64,000 bases of DNA from Angiostrongylus vasorum (lineage: Eukaryota; Nematoda; Chromadorea; Rhabditida; Metastrongylidae), in contig JADANN010000438.1 in assembly GCA_018806985.1 (NCBI GenBank), positions 508,001 to 572,000 of the forward strand, in the 5' to 3' direction. Positions within the stretch are counted from its first letter, which is position 1; each line of letters opens with the position of its first letter. Of this stretch, positions 19,471 to 30,778 are shown in pieces. The position numbers and the translations under genes are program-made. The notes under the pieces are model-generated. The model was given only the letters and a program-made list of their open reading frames with translations, did not search any database and had not been told where the DNA came from.

Positions 19471-19539
19471 ATTCAGAAGCTCATGTGCTATCCATCACAT
19501 CGACCGAGGCTCTTGTTTTTTGGTCATATCTCAGCTCTT

Positions 19540-19824
19540 GGGCGCGTGTGGCGCAGTGGTAGGAGGGCCCTGCCATACACACGTGGGATCGTTCCCAGCT
19601 CCGGTGGCTTACCATGCCTTCCATCCCTCCGGGGTCGGCAAATTGGTACCAGACCTGTCTGGGAGGATAACAGCACTGGCTGGATACATCGGTAGACCAC
19701 CGCGAGTCATTGTAAAGGCCAGATATGCATTCAACCACCTCCAACGATGCTTAATGAAGTCGAATGCATGATGCATCTCTCAGTGATTTATCAAAGCCAA
19801 GAGCTTTATCCTTTTGTCCTTTAT
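19540..19824 (+). mobile_element. Family A tRNA-derived SINE
   Basis: The head GGGCGCGTGTGGCGCAGTGG contains an A box (TGGCGCAGTGG), and GGGATCGTTCCC about 35 bp later is the B box. The shared core follows (CTTCCATCCCTCCGGGGTCG, ATTGGTACCAGACCTGTCTG), then a body with CCACCGCGAGTCATTGTAAA and the 3' end GAGCTTTATCCTTTTGTCC. About 285 bp, non-coding. Confidence 0.85.
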
Positions 19825-20998
19825 CACAGTCCTTGTGGTTGTAGTTCACGTAATACCTTGTTAAGAAAAAAAGAACAAAAGGCAATAAATAGAAGTTAGA
19901 AATTGTGATTTCGACTGCAACATCTCCCCCAACTGAGCTAAATGCCATTTTATGCTCCTCAGGCCATTCCCGATGACTGATGATTGCTTGTAGCACTGTT
20001 AAGGTGAAAAAATGGCTGGAGATCCTTAGCTTTGCTTATATTCAGTATCCTCGCGGGTAATTCACATCGCACCTTGCCATGAAGAACGAACCGGCAGTAA
20101 ATAAAAGTTAAACACTACTTAGTTTCGCTATCACACGGATATGTCCTATCCTTTCTGCCTAATTCTCTCCAAAACCTTAGTTGCTTCGCAACGCGGTTCT
20201 TCAATATCTTATTGTTAGAAAAACAATTCCATTAATGATGACTCTAATAATGAGGTTACAGCGACCGGACAGGAGGCAGATTAGCAAAAGTTGCCGATGC
20301 CGTGCATGTCCATTTTTTGTACGACAACGCGCATCCGTTGATTTTTCTTCTATTTTGAACCTGGAACTTTGTAAAGGTACACATGAAATTTCTATTCCCC
20401 GTCTATAAAGTCCATAACGACAACCCAACGGAAATCGACAGATGATTTCACTACCAACCTGCGATGGTTTTCAGATTTCCTCTGTTGAACACTGTAGCTT
20501 TTTCCCTTCTTAGGAAGAAGCACCCTTTGCGCAGGCAATAGTTTGATTCCATGCAGAGCTATGCAACAACAGTGACACCGATTATGTAGAATATCGGATG
20601 TGTTATTTTCAATGATGAATATTCGCCGTTAGCTTTTACAAGCTTAAGCGTTCACCATATCCACTTTGAACCACCTCCTACGTAGTTCAAATATACATAC
20701 TTGCTAAAACTTTTTCAGGTAGAGGTGTAGGATTCAAAATGCACACCTGCGAAGACATCTAGTGACGGATGCATGTACGTTCACTTTCACAAAGAGATCC
20801 CTTCCCTGGACAGAGATAGGTTTTAAGGAAAGTGAAGTGTCGCTCTTGGCAGGCAATCAGTTCCTGAAAACCATCTGCGTACGTGCCTCGTACATCACAA
20901 CGATTCGGCTGAGAATCGCTCCGTAAGAGAAATCCATGAAAAAGGAATGTTTATTATGAAAACGGCTTACCCAACTGATTAATATTGATATCTCTGTC
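19825..20998. other. Unassigned spacer
   Basis: No gene recognised. A scrap at 20075-20115 (TTGCCATGAAGAACG, GGCAGTAAATAAAAGTTAA) matches the 3' end of family C. Overlapping open frames near 20200-20420 have no recognisable domain. Confidence 0.4.
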
Positions 20999-21276
20999 TA
21001 AGGGCGCGTGTGGCGCAGTGGTTGAAGGCGCCACTGCGACACACACGTGAAATCGATCCCCGCGTTCATGGCCCACCAAGCCCTCCATACCTCCGGGGTC
21101 GGCAAATTGGCACCAGACTTGTCTGCGACGATAGCAGCACTGGCTCGATACATCTGTAAGCCACCGCGAGTCATTGTAAAGCCCAAATATGCAATCAATC
21201 ACCTCAAACGATACTTATTGAAGTCGAATGCACGGCGCATCCCTCAGGGATTGATCAACGCCGAGAGCTTTTTTTA
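20999..21276 (+). mobile_element. Family A SINE with target-site duplication
   Basis: 278 bp, head GGCGCGTGTGGCGCAGTGG, B-box-like AAATCGATCCCC, core CCTCCGGGGTCGGCAAATTG, 3' end GCCGAGAGCTTTTTTTAA. Flanked by ATCTCTGTC at 20990-20998 and 21277-21285, a perfect 9-bp duplication. It gives the exact boundaries of the family. Confidence 0.88.
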
Positions 21277-21285
21277 ATCTCTGTC

Positions 21286-22911
21286 AAAGACCACTATGGT
21301 GAAGGCTTCTATCGTCGTGGGGCAGTAGGATTGAGACCGTTCACTTAATTTCCAGGTCAACTTACTCTTACTGTCAGGCTGCGGCAAACTTAAAAGCAAA
21401 CAGTGCTTTCGATGACAAGCCAAAATAATTAACAATCAAAACTAACTCTATTTTGCTCTTCATCTCAAGTATAGCTAAAACGTTTGCTTCACTAGTCGCT
21501 CTTCAAAAATCCTTCAAAATCATGTACAGCATGAACAATGTATGTCACAAATGATTGTTTATCACAATCATGCAATGTATGAATGAAAGAATGAAGCATG
21601 CGAATCATACTTGGCTAGAATATTGCAAGGCGTGAAAACCAACTGTTGGCAAATCGTCGAGAAGACTTCACGAGTGAGATGATGCATGATTTCATCCTGT
21701 AATTAATAAAACAGTCACATTGTTAATGTCGATAACGTTCAGGATACAAAGGATATTAGCGTGGAATAAGAAATCTCACTGGTTTCCTCCTATACACAAC
21801 ATTGTCACCTCGCTCCGTTATCCTGTAACCAATGGAATAAAGGGGTTCCTAAGATCATATACTTGTCTTGCCCCGTGCTTTCCGAAATATTCCAAATTTT
21901 CTGTAAGCAGCTATCTGAATAGTGGGAATACTGCACGACGACGTTGCTGAGTTGGGAAACTAAAGTCAAATTCATGCTTTTTTGACTACAGGTACTTCGC
22001 CGATCACAATCACATAACACTTACTCTTGTTTACCACCTCGTGCTACATCTCATTTCTTCTCCTGCGCAACCTTCCTGGTATCTATGGCATCGTCTTGTA
22101 AATTCTGGAGCAAACGACAAATCCTTGTTTACTTCATTTATTTCTATTTTCAAATTCTGAAGAATGACAGGAGTGCATACACCTTGGTTTAGAATTAAAC
22201 CACTTGATCACCAAACAATATAAGCTACTTATGAGGTACCTTGAGATACTTATCTGGCAATATAAGCGGTTCACCTCTCAAGTCAATTTCAAACTCTTGC
22301 CGATGTTTAGTCGACTTCCCTGCCACACAGCCACTGGTATGAGGAGACGCAGTCATATTTGAACTAGAAAACTAGTCACTGGACTAGCGGATGGACCCTC
22401 AGATGTTCTAACCTTAGTAAAAACTTACACGATATTACCCAGACAAACCTAAAAAGCAAGAAGTACTGTAATTACCATAAAGTGTAATATCAGTCTAATA
22501 TTGTAGCAACACGACTAACCTTTGAACGCCACATTTTGTTTCGAATTCGGTCACCGTAAATAAAAAACAACCACAACATCCTTTTCATAGTAATTTTTTG
22601 ATATGTGAAGCTCCAAGCACCCAATAAGAACCTTTTGCACCAGTGACACAACGAGCATTTTCTATGGTTTCAGAAAATAGAGGTGTCCACCTTTCGTCTA
22701 AGCTAAGCGTATAAACGAGTGCTTTGGTGCAAATAAGCAGAATTTCATCAGCGATGCTTTTTTCTTCCCTCTTAGGAATTTCGACCCGAATTTCTCGTAA
22801 CGGACTCATGATAGGTTTGTATTTCAAAAAGTTTTGTATGCGTAGTAACAGATTACTATGGAAATAATTCATACACTCTAGCCAGCTTTATTGTCCGCTT
22901 CCTTTATGAAT
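21286..22911. other. Unassigned spacer
   Basis: 1.6 kb. A 95-codon minus-strand frame (22585-22872) is the longest and has no recognisable domain or splice context. No known repeat. Confidence 0.4.
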
Positions 22912-23299
22912 GTCTCCCAACGGTTTACCCCTCATCGTGGCTGGGAGGTGTTTCTGGGTGTCGGGCTGCGATATACAGGAAGAGGACTCATCTTCCTAGT
23001 AGTGTCTCCCAAGCTGAGAACCAGTTCGGCATTCCTATCAGGAAGCTCAGCGAAAGGTTAACCAGTACGAGGATCCGTTACCGTCCTGGTACGAAACTAG
23101 TCGCATGGTGGCAATGCTCCCTCCACAAGGGCTGCAGCTGCCTGTGGTGGTGATGACATGGGGCAGACTTTGGTCTGGCTGACCTTGGGACTCCAGGGAA
23201 CCACAATGGCTGAACCAGCAAAACTCCGAAAAAATAGAGGTAATGCTGGGGCCCACACAACCAGTGAGGACGGGCCATCCAAGTATCCAAGTAAGTAAG
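22912..23299 (+). mobile_element. Family D retroposon
   Basis: Full-length plus copy from CTCCCAACGGTTTACC to the tail ATCCAAGTAAGTAAG. The flanks TTTATGAA at 22903-22910 and 23300-23307 form an 8-bp duplication. Open minus-strand frames across it are repeat artefacts. Confidence 0.82.
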
Positions 23300-23307
23300 T
23301 TTATGAA

Positions 23308-24100
23308 CAGTCTCCAAGTCAGTCATATAGCGGTTCTATAAATACCCATTCATTAAGCCCTTTGTTGAAAGCCCTTCCCACTTTCATCACTGCAACTCAC
23401 CTGTGGTGTTTTCTTGAATTTAGTGGATCTTTTCTTTTCAGTGTTTGTTACGAAGTGATGTTATAAAGTCCGTGACTAACCTGTAAATCTAGGGGAATAG
23501 AAAAATAGGAAAAAAAAAGCCTTCTACGGAGCACGAAAATAGCTCAGAGGTATACTAGAGACAACTACAGAACATAGATATTCTGTGGAAAAAAAAGAAT
23601 GAAACAGTGAGTTGGGTTCGTTTTCCACTGGAGAATATCAACGTGTCGGGCAATACCCAGACACCACATGTGGACGCATATAACGGGAAAGAGGAGAAGA
23701 AAAACGCAGACTCGATCGAATCGCAGATCGTAAATGGGAAACACAAAGTGAATGTGCTATAGATAAGAAATGTATCACCATACAAGAGAATCAGCTTAGT
23801 GGAGAATGGGTTTAATACAGTAGTGACAATTTCATTACGTTTCATCGCAAGTTCTTACCAGTTTTGTTCAGGATTTTTTTGTTTAGTAACACACGATGTT
23901 ATGTCTAGATCATAACCGACATGTCAAACCACGACATACGAAAAATTACGGACAACCAGATGGCTAAGGTCAGCGAATTTCTCATCAAATGATTCAGGCG
24001 GCTACCACTAGAGATAAATAAGAAATGAAACTGCTGGTAAAAATTGAATGAGTAAAGCACATAACTACTATTCTATCAGCTTTTCTTATCTTTTTTGTAT
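23308..24100. other. Unassigned spacer
   Basis: Contains a 96-codon minus-strand frame (23555-23845) of uncertain meaning. No domain or repeat family recognised. Confidence 0.4.
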
Positions 24101-24103
24101 GTT

Positions 24104-24330
24104 AGAAAGGATAAAGGATAACGCTCTCGGCGTTGATCTGTCCCTGAGCGATGCCCCCATGCATTCGATCCGTCGAAGGTGATTGAATCCAAATCTTGCC
24201 TTTCCGATGTGTCGCGGTAGCTCACCGATGTATCGAGCCAGTGCTACGATCCTCCCAGACAAGTCTCGTACAAATTTGTCGACGTCGGAAGGATGGAAGG
24301 CTTGGTGGGCCAGAGGCGTGGAGATCACGT
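24104..24330 (-). mobile_element. Family A SINE
   Basis: Reverse copy with 3' end GAAAGGATAAAGGATA, body CTCACCGATGTATCGAGCC and core TCGGAAGGATGGAAGGC; truncated before the tRNA-like head. Confidence 0.75.
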
Positions 24331-26130
24331 CACTTAGTTGTCAATATAAGCACTCATTTGGGCTATACTTTCTCACAAAATGTATGAATGAGACCATAGG
24401 TTTTACGATGTATTGACAGCCGGAACATTTTCCCACTCATGGAGTTACACTGCCTATCTCTAATTCGCAGTTTAAGCATAGGCTTTAGCTTAGAGTTAGT
24501 GATTTCAGAAGAGTCGTGGAAACGCATAGTTATGAAAGGACATGGGTACTTGCATTCGCCTAAAAGAAGACTTTGGAAGAAAAGCTGACGATGACGTCAT
24601 GACATTATGTAATAACACAGCTTCTACAGCAACGACGAAATATTACAATTAGTCATTCATTTCCAAAGTTTATGATCAAAAGGATCTGACGAAACTGTAT
24701 CATGTGAAAATGGAGAAAAAAGTTGAAAGTGAGAAAGTTTCCAAGCTTGAAATGGAGGTAGACAAAACTGTAGACTCAGCTTGCCAATTTCAATTCAAAT
24801 GCTATCAGACATGGGGGAATAAAAGGAACAACAATGGGTTGACCTGTACCACTTGCGAACCCCAGCAATCATGAAGTAGTTCGAGCTTGAACCAATAACC
24901 AATTTTCATGCTTACCTGCTTGATTCATTCCCGAATGTATATTGCTAGTTCAATAAACACGAATAACACACTTTTGTGCGAGGTTTTCTACCTTTACCTG
25001 ATGTAACGAATAAGTGATCGCCAGACTGCCTGGTGAGGAAACGGGTCTACAGATCGGTAACTTACCGATCTCCTAGAGCAAGTGCTAGGTTACGATTACC
25101 AGAGGCAATCATGTGTGGCCTTTCCGATACTTGGAATTCACATGATTTAAATATTTAGTTAAATAGGCTTCATAATGTATGTTTCTTTCATATCTATCAT
25201 GTCGTCTCATATTAGATCCTATGATTTCGTGTGTCTCTCCCCCGAATTCGATCCTCTCGTCAAATGGACATTAGTGCTATAAACTGCTACTCGCTCGCGA
25301 GGTCGCATCAGACGTATTCTACAATGAGTTTCAAAAAGTAAACAGCGTCCTTCTGTAAGTTCTTTACCGAAGATTTCAATGAGTAATTAGGATTTTTATC
25401 CTCAAGGGAGCAAAATCTTCGACCACTGAAAAGAATTCAAGCACGGAATAGCATTCAAAAGGTCACCATGGTGGAATCTTGCTACCATCACGAATGACGA
25501 CAGGAAAGGAGAGAAATAAATAGGTAGTGCCCCTAGGAACTGCAAGACTCGCTAACTAACCAAGTATTCGTGTAAATTCTACCTGTAAACGCCTCACTCT
25601 CTAAAGTAACTCTCGAATGGACCATTATGACCAACATTTCTTCCTTTCGCAAATTGAAACTTCTTAGCTGCGCTTTTTTTGTGGAGTTACGAAAATTTTC
25701 CTTCCTACCACAGGTTTTGCTAAATAGGTTAAATGCCTCATTGTACCACAATGAGGCTATTAACTATTATGCAGATCACGCTTTAAAGGGGTATAAAGCT
25801 CGGATATTGCAGAATAGCCTTTCTCTGATTAGCTACAAAAAAATGTCTATTGACTAATTCGCCAAATAAAAGTGCTCTCAATGTTAATACCAGAGGTGTT
25901 CGATTGATTGTTGGCCATGAACAAAATTACTCTACCAAAAAGTAGCTAAAACACTGCTCTCGTTAAAGCACAAGGATGATGAGATATGAGGAACTCGGAA
26001 CCTTAATTACACTTCCGACTGACGATTAACTTTACCGGGTGCTACCCACCACATCAACCTTATCCCTTGCCTGGTCTTTGATCAATTATCTGCAGTGATC
26101 GATCACAAAAACTAACATCGGAAGGAGGAA
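24331..26130. other. Unassigned spacer
   Basis: 1.8 kb of AT-rich sequence. Open frames of about 70 codons overlap on both strands near 25540-25850 without a recognisable product. Confidence 0.4.
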
Positions 26131-26139
26131 CAACTGTGA

Positions 26140-26285
26140 ACGATCGACTCGAATCAATCCGGTTCTGAGGAAGCCACACGCTCCAAAAACCTTAGCCGAA
26201 TAAAGTTTTTCACCAATCTCACGTTAGCTAGTCAATGAAAAAAGTGCGTATTGATTAGTCACGCTGAGGTTAAAGGAAAGCCGGT
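26140..26285. repeat. Degenerate dispersed repeat
   Basis: GCCGAATAAAGTTTTTCACC and GTTAGCTAGTCAATGAAA followed by GATTAGTCACGC recur in part at 34425-34480 (GTTAGCTCATCAAGGAAA, GATTAGTCACGCCCAG) and near 38690. Family unknown. Confidence 0.4.
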
Positions 26286-26324
26286 CTTTGAAACACTGTT
26301 TTTATTTACAAAAATTGATTCGGG

Positions 26325-27110
26325 CTCGCAGATCGATTTCGTTGACGGGTGATTGCTGATGGCGCTGATCGATAGAACAAGCGGAGAAACAGGCGAAACG
26401 AAAGACCCGCACGGTGTAGTGGCGAACGCGTTGGCCCACGGAAAGGATAATAGAGCGTTCGTCCCCCACAGCAGACAGCTGCGGTCGGAGTTTTGCAAAT
26501 ATCTCAGCTTCGTTGAAGTTATATTTCGCAATATACCCTGCCATCAAAAAGAGTAGGCAGTAGGCAAAAAGGTTAAAATTGTGATTATAACTAAGAGCTA
26601 TGTTAAGAGTATTAAAGTTGGCTGAGAGAAAGGAGAAACAAACGACTCGCATGGTATGGTGATGAACGCGCTAGCCCCCCTGAAAAGGTAATAACGTGTT
26701 AGATCTCCGCCACAGACATCGTTGTAGTTGTATCACACGTAATACCCTGGCATGAAAAAATTGTAATAGGCAGTGAATAAAAAGTTAACATAGTGATTTC
26801 GACTACAGCTTCAGCTTAACTAGGTTCGTTGCCGATTTGAGCTCCCTAGATCAGTCTCGTTGACAGGTGATTGTTGATGGCGCTGATCGATGGAACTAGC
26901 TGAGTAATAGGCGAAACGGACGATCCGGCATGGTGTGGCGGTGAACGTGTTAGCCCGCGGAGAGGGCAGTAGCGAGTTCGTTCCCCACTGCAGACATCTG
27001 CGGTCGGCAGTTTTGCAAATGTCTCAACATCGTTGTGGTTTTGTGGTTGCATCACACGTAATACCCCTGCCATGAAAAAATTCTAATAGGCAGTAAGCAA
27101 AAAGTTAACA
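26325..27110 (+). mobile_element. Tandem run of three family C copies
   Basis: Units at about 26325-26580, 26615-26800 (partial) and 26805-27110. Each carries GGTGTGGTGGTGAACG or a close variant, then a GTTCG-TCCCC B-box-like word, GACA-CTGCGGTC, and a 3' AGGCAGTAAAT-AAAGTTAA. The head-to-tail order suggests repeated insertion or unit duplication. Confidence 0.75.
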
Positions 27111-27700
27111 CTGCTTTTATTGTTTCACTCGACTGGATAGGCTATTTAAAAAACATTTACCTACGTAGATACCTAGATCAGATGGCTTGTCCTTGTATGT
27201 CGTTCTGTCCCCAGTACTTCATTTTAATTCATTTTCTTGCAGTCCGAAAGTGGCCAGGATCGATGTGATTTCCCCCACAGCTCGAGAAACCTTTTCTGCA
27301 TTCACTGAAGGATTATAATGGTAGCTCATCACACTTTGCACTATAATCCTTAGGTAGGCAGCTAGAGTGTTTTCAGGTCTTCATCACAAGGGCCTGATTG
27401 ATGTTGTTGGTCGGAGAGAGGGAATACGAGACAAGGTTTCTTTTAAGACGGCAACGTTTCCTCTGATTAGTCGGCCAACTTCGAACGCGAACAATATAAG
27501 TAGCCTGACTCAACACCAAAAAAATTGCTTGTAATCTATGAAATTAAAGATATCACTTGTGTTAGGAGGGCGCTGAGATGAAATAGATGGAGTTCTTTTT
27601 TTTAAATATGTAATTCCAAACAATTTAAGAATATTTAAGTTTTCTCATTTAATATTGTGAAATTGTTTGTGAAGTTTTATCGCCAGTCCAATTCAATAAA
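27111..27700. other. Unassigned spacer
   Basis: No gene or repeat family recognised. Confidence 0.4.
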
Positions 27701-27701
27701 T

Positions 27702-28075
27702 GGAGGAGATAGCACAGTGGTAGTGATGTTCGCCATCACGAGCTTGGTGCTTGCTTTCCGCTCTGGACCAACCAAGCCTCTCATCCCTCCAAAGTGGGGA
27801 CATTGGCACCAGACTCGTCTGGGAGAAAATCGCTTTCTGCAATCCAATTGGGAACTCTGCAGCTCGGCTGTTTCAGAACTCCAGGAAGAATCGACTCGAC
27901 CGGCATTACACGACATTCAACATGAAATGAAAATCCTCAAGCAGCAACCGAAGCCACACGTAAAAGTTGGAAGATCTTCGGGGACGATGGATGCGAGGAA
28001 ACGAATCGAATGTGAGAAGTGCTGTGATCCGCACAGTAAACCTGAAGACAGGTCATATAAGAAAAAATGAGGAAA
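27702..28075 (+). mobile_element. Family B tRNA-derived SINE
   Basis: The tRNA-like head GATAGCACAGTGGTAGTGA (A box) is followed by GGTGCTTGCTTTCCGCTC in the B-box position. A core then matches family A (CAAGCCTCTCATCCCTCC, CATTGGCACCAGACTCGTCT), with a distinct 3' body (CAGCAACCGAAGCCACACG, GAGGAAACGAATCGAATGTG). Other copies are at 50668 and 57005. The 137-codon open frame across it is a translation of the repeat. Confidence 0.82.
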
Positions 28076-28820
28076 AAGAGATCTCGTTCTGTTCCAAAAA
28101 GAAAAAGGAAACTACCTCATAAATACGACAAGCACTAGACCGTGTGTAGAATGTAGGCACATGACATTTTAAAATAGGTAGGAACTAAGTTGTTTTTTTT
28201 TCAATCTTTAAGCATAAGAACATTGTTCTTCAGCTGTAAATCTATCAGAAGACAGGAGTTTACAGCGGGGTTTGAAGTCGAAGTCCCTCTATCCGGCAGC
28301 ACGATGTAATTTCTAATCGTCCGCTTCTTCTTAAGCGTTGATTAAATGAATCAGTCTTTGATATTTGAAGTCTTCCGACTGACCTTTCAATCAGCTTAAG
28401 AGTTTTCAAGCAAATCAGCCACATGAAAACCCTCGTCGTCAATTATTCGCTGTTCTTGCTGTCGTCGACAGAGCCAAACATGCAAACCATCAGCGTTATA
28501 CCGGGCATACTTCTTTTCGCTGTGGTGCAGTCAAAAGTTAGTTGATCTCTAAGAAATTTCACTTATTGGTAGTCTTAAAGCATGTACTTATAGTAGTGTG
28601 CCTGCCTTGGGTATTCGACTATGGTACACTGTAGGTTTCACAGCAGAGTAAACCTACTGATGAATTCCACATTTCCAATGGGAATCTCTGCTCACAGCCA
28701 CAGTCGCTGTACGGCCAAGCAGTCTATCGGCCGCAAAACCACTGTGAAAAACGGAAGATTAAAGCGTGTTCCAGTGGAGAACAGTGTGCTACTTTTCTCA
28801 TCCCGCAAGCAGGCACTGCT
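28076..28820. other. Unassigned spacer
   Basis: A 70-codon open frame at 28621-28833 runs into a family C copy and is not recognised. Nothing else seen. Confidence 0.4.
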
Positions 28821-28827
28821 CAGTAGG

Positions 28828-29405
28828 CAGTAAGTAAAAAGGTTAAAATTGTGAATATAACTATAGCCTCAGCTTAACTGGGTTCAATGCCGATTTTGGC
28901 TCCCCAGATCAATCCCGTTGACGGGTGATTGCTGATGGCAAAAAAGACCGATGGAACTAGCTGAGTGACAGACGAAACGAAGGACCCGCATGGTGTGGTA
29001 GTGAACGCGTTAGCCCACGGAAAGGGTAATAGAGCGTTCGTCCCCCCACAGCAGACAGCTGCGGTCCGGAGTTTTGCAAATATCTCAGCATCGTTGTAGT
29101 TGTATCACACGTAATACCCTGGCTTGAAAAATTGTAATAGGCAGTGAATAAAAAGTTAACATTGTGATTTCGACTACAGCTTCAGCTTAATTAGGTTCGC
29201 TGCCGATTTGAGCTCCCTAGATCAGTCTCGTTGAAAGGTGATTGTTGATGGCGCTGATCGATGGAACTAGCTGAGTAATAGGCGAAACGGACGATCCGGC
29301 ATGGTGTGGCGGTGAACGTGTTGGCCCGCGGAGAGGGCAATAGCGCGTTCGTTCCCCACCATAGGCACAGAGTTTTGCAAATATTTCAGCTTCGTTGAAG
29401 TTAAA
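28828..29405 (+). mobile_element. Two tandem family C copies
   Basis: Units at 28828-29150 and 29150-29405, the second nearly identical in order to the 26.8-kb unit (GAGCTCCCTAGATCAGTCTC, GGCGGTGAACGTGTT). The pair 28828-29405 parallels the run at 26325-27110, so a segment holding several C units may have been duplicated. Confidence 0.75.
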
Positions 29406-29519
29406 ATTAGTTTTTGTTTAATCTGTCTTTTGCTAAAAATATATTTTTTTGTGCCTTACAACATTACATATCATCGAGAAGTTGACTTCATGCCCCTTCC
29501 AACCATTTTTTAAGGCTTG

Positions 29520-30778
29520 TCAAAAGTTAATTTTTTTTGCCAATTTTGAGCTTAGCCATTTTCAGACGTCGAAAACGAGTTTTCGTTAAATATTCTTTTA
29601 TGAGTTCAAACTCGATCGTAGCGCAGCAGGGACGGCTCGAAACATTAGTGAAGTATGGGTGGAGGTAGTGTTGGTGAATCAACAGGGCGAACATGATTCC
29701 GGAAATTCGATCTGTTGATTTCGACCTCGAAGATAAGGAAGTCGAAAAACGTTCCAACAAACTTTACGGCGATGAATTGAAGGTACCAGTGGAAGCAAAC
29801 ACGCGAACAACTGTTAGAGAGCTTGCAGAACAGCTTGGTGTAAGCACGGGAACAATTTCCACTCACTTGAATGGCTTGGGAAAGAGAAAAAAAACTCGAC
29901 AAGTGGGTGCCGAACGAATAAAACGTTAATCAAGAAAGTCGCCGTTTCGAACTGCCATCTGCTCTTATTCTGCGCAAAAAAAGGTGACCCGTTTCTCGAT
30001 CGAATTGTGGCATGCAACGAGAAGTGGATTCTGTACGACAACCGGCAACGTTCAGAATGGTTGGATTGGGATCAGGCTCCACAGCAATTCGCAAATCCGA
30101 AATTCTACAAAAAAAAGGTTATGGTGACTGTTTGGCGGTCTGCACCCGAGCTGATTCACCACAGCTTTTTGAATCCGGACAAAACGATTACGGGTGAGAT
30201 ACTGTAAACTCCAACAACGACGACCGGCATTAGTCAGCAGAAAAAGGAACAATTCCTTCTCCACGACAATGCTCGGCCTTACGTTGCGGAAACAACGCAG
30301 CAGAAGTTGAACGAGTTAGGCTACGAAACTTTACCTCACCCGCCATATTCACCAGACCAGACCTCTCGCCTACCGCCGGTCATTTCTTCAAGCACCATGA
30401 CACCTTGCTGTGCCAGAAATGCTTCACCAACCACGGTGACAAAAATAGAAAACCCTTCAACGAATTCAGTGCTTGCAGGACTGCAGAATTTTATTTCGCT
30501 GCAAGATAAAGTTTTGTTTGAAACAATTTATGGCATTTTGAATAATATAGTTAGAAACGCTCATTTACTTCTGAAAGTTCTAATACATGTCGTTCTCAAC
30601 TCCTCAAATACTCTCATTGTTGAGAAATTGTCGTCAGTTGGTGAAAAGCCAGCTATGTTTGTGATATGTTAAGGAATCAATAAAGCACCACTTTCCGTTG
30701 GAGAATGTGAACTAACTTTCTCCGTCTTCAAATTTTTATATTACAGTGTTAGGCGAATTTTTTTGAACCATCCAATCT
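29520..30778 (+). mobile_element. Decayed mariner-family DNA transposon (Hsmar1/bandit-like)
   Basis: The 5' end AGGCTTGTCAAAAGTTAATT resembles an Hsmar1-type terminal repeat. The transposase follows in several frames: DNA-binding half 29693-29929 (RTTVRELAEQLGVSTGTIS), then from 29936 RFELPSALILR and from 30007 ACNEKWILYDN and VMVTVW, then near 30270 HDNARPYVAETTQQKLNELG and LPHPPYSPDQ, then CQKCFTNHGDKNRKPFNEFS near 30410. The first catalytic Asp of the DD34D triad is Asn here (NEKW for DEKW) and there are several frameshifts, so it is inactive. The right end GGCGAATTTTTTTGAACC (near 30750-30770) is probably the other terminal repeat. Bandit, described from a hookworm, is a known Hsmar1-like mariner. 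Confidence 0.88.

Noticed and set aside
19540..19620. tRNA gene candidate (A and B boxes present)
   Set aside because: No acceptor stem pairing and multiple near-identical heads elsewhere attached to the same body; these are SINE heads.
19354..19771. Overlapping 100-codon frames on both strands
   Set aside because: They cover the inverted family A pair; no frame is shared among copies.
22585..22872. Minus-strand 95-codon frame as a gene
   Set aside because: No recognisable family, splice context or second copy; left as unassigned.
27657..28070. 137-codon open frame as a protein gene
   Set aside because: The sequence is family B SINE, repeated at 50668 and 57005 with different frames.
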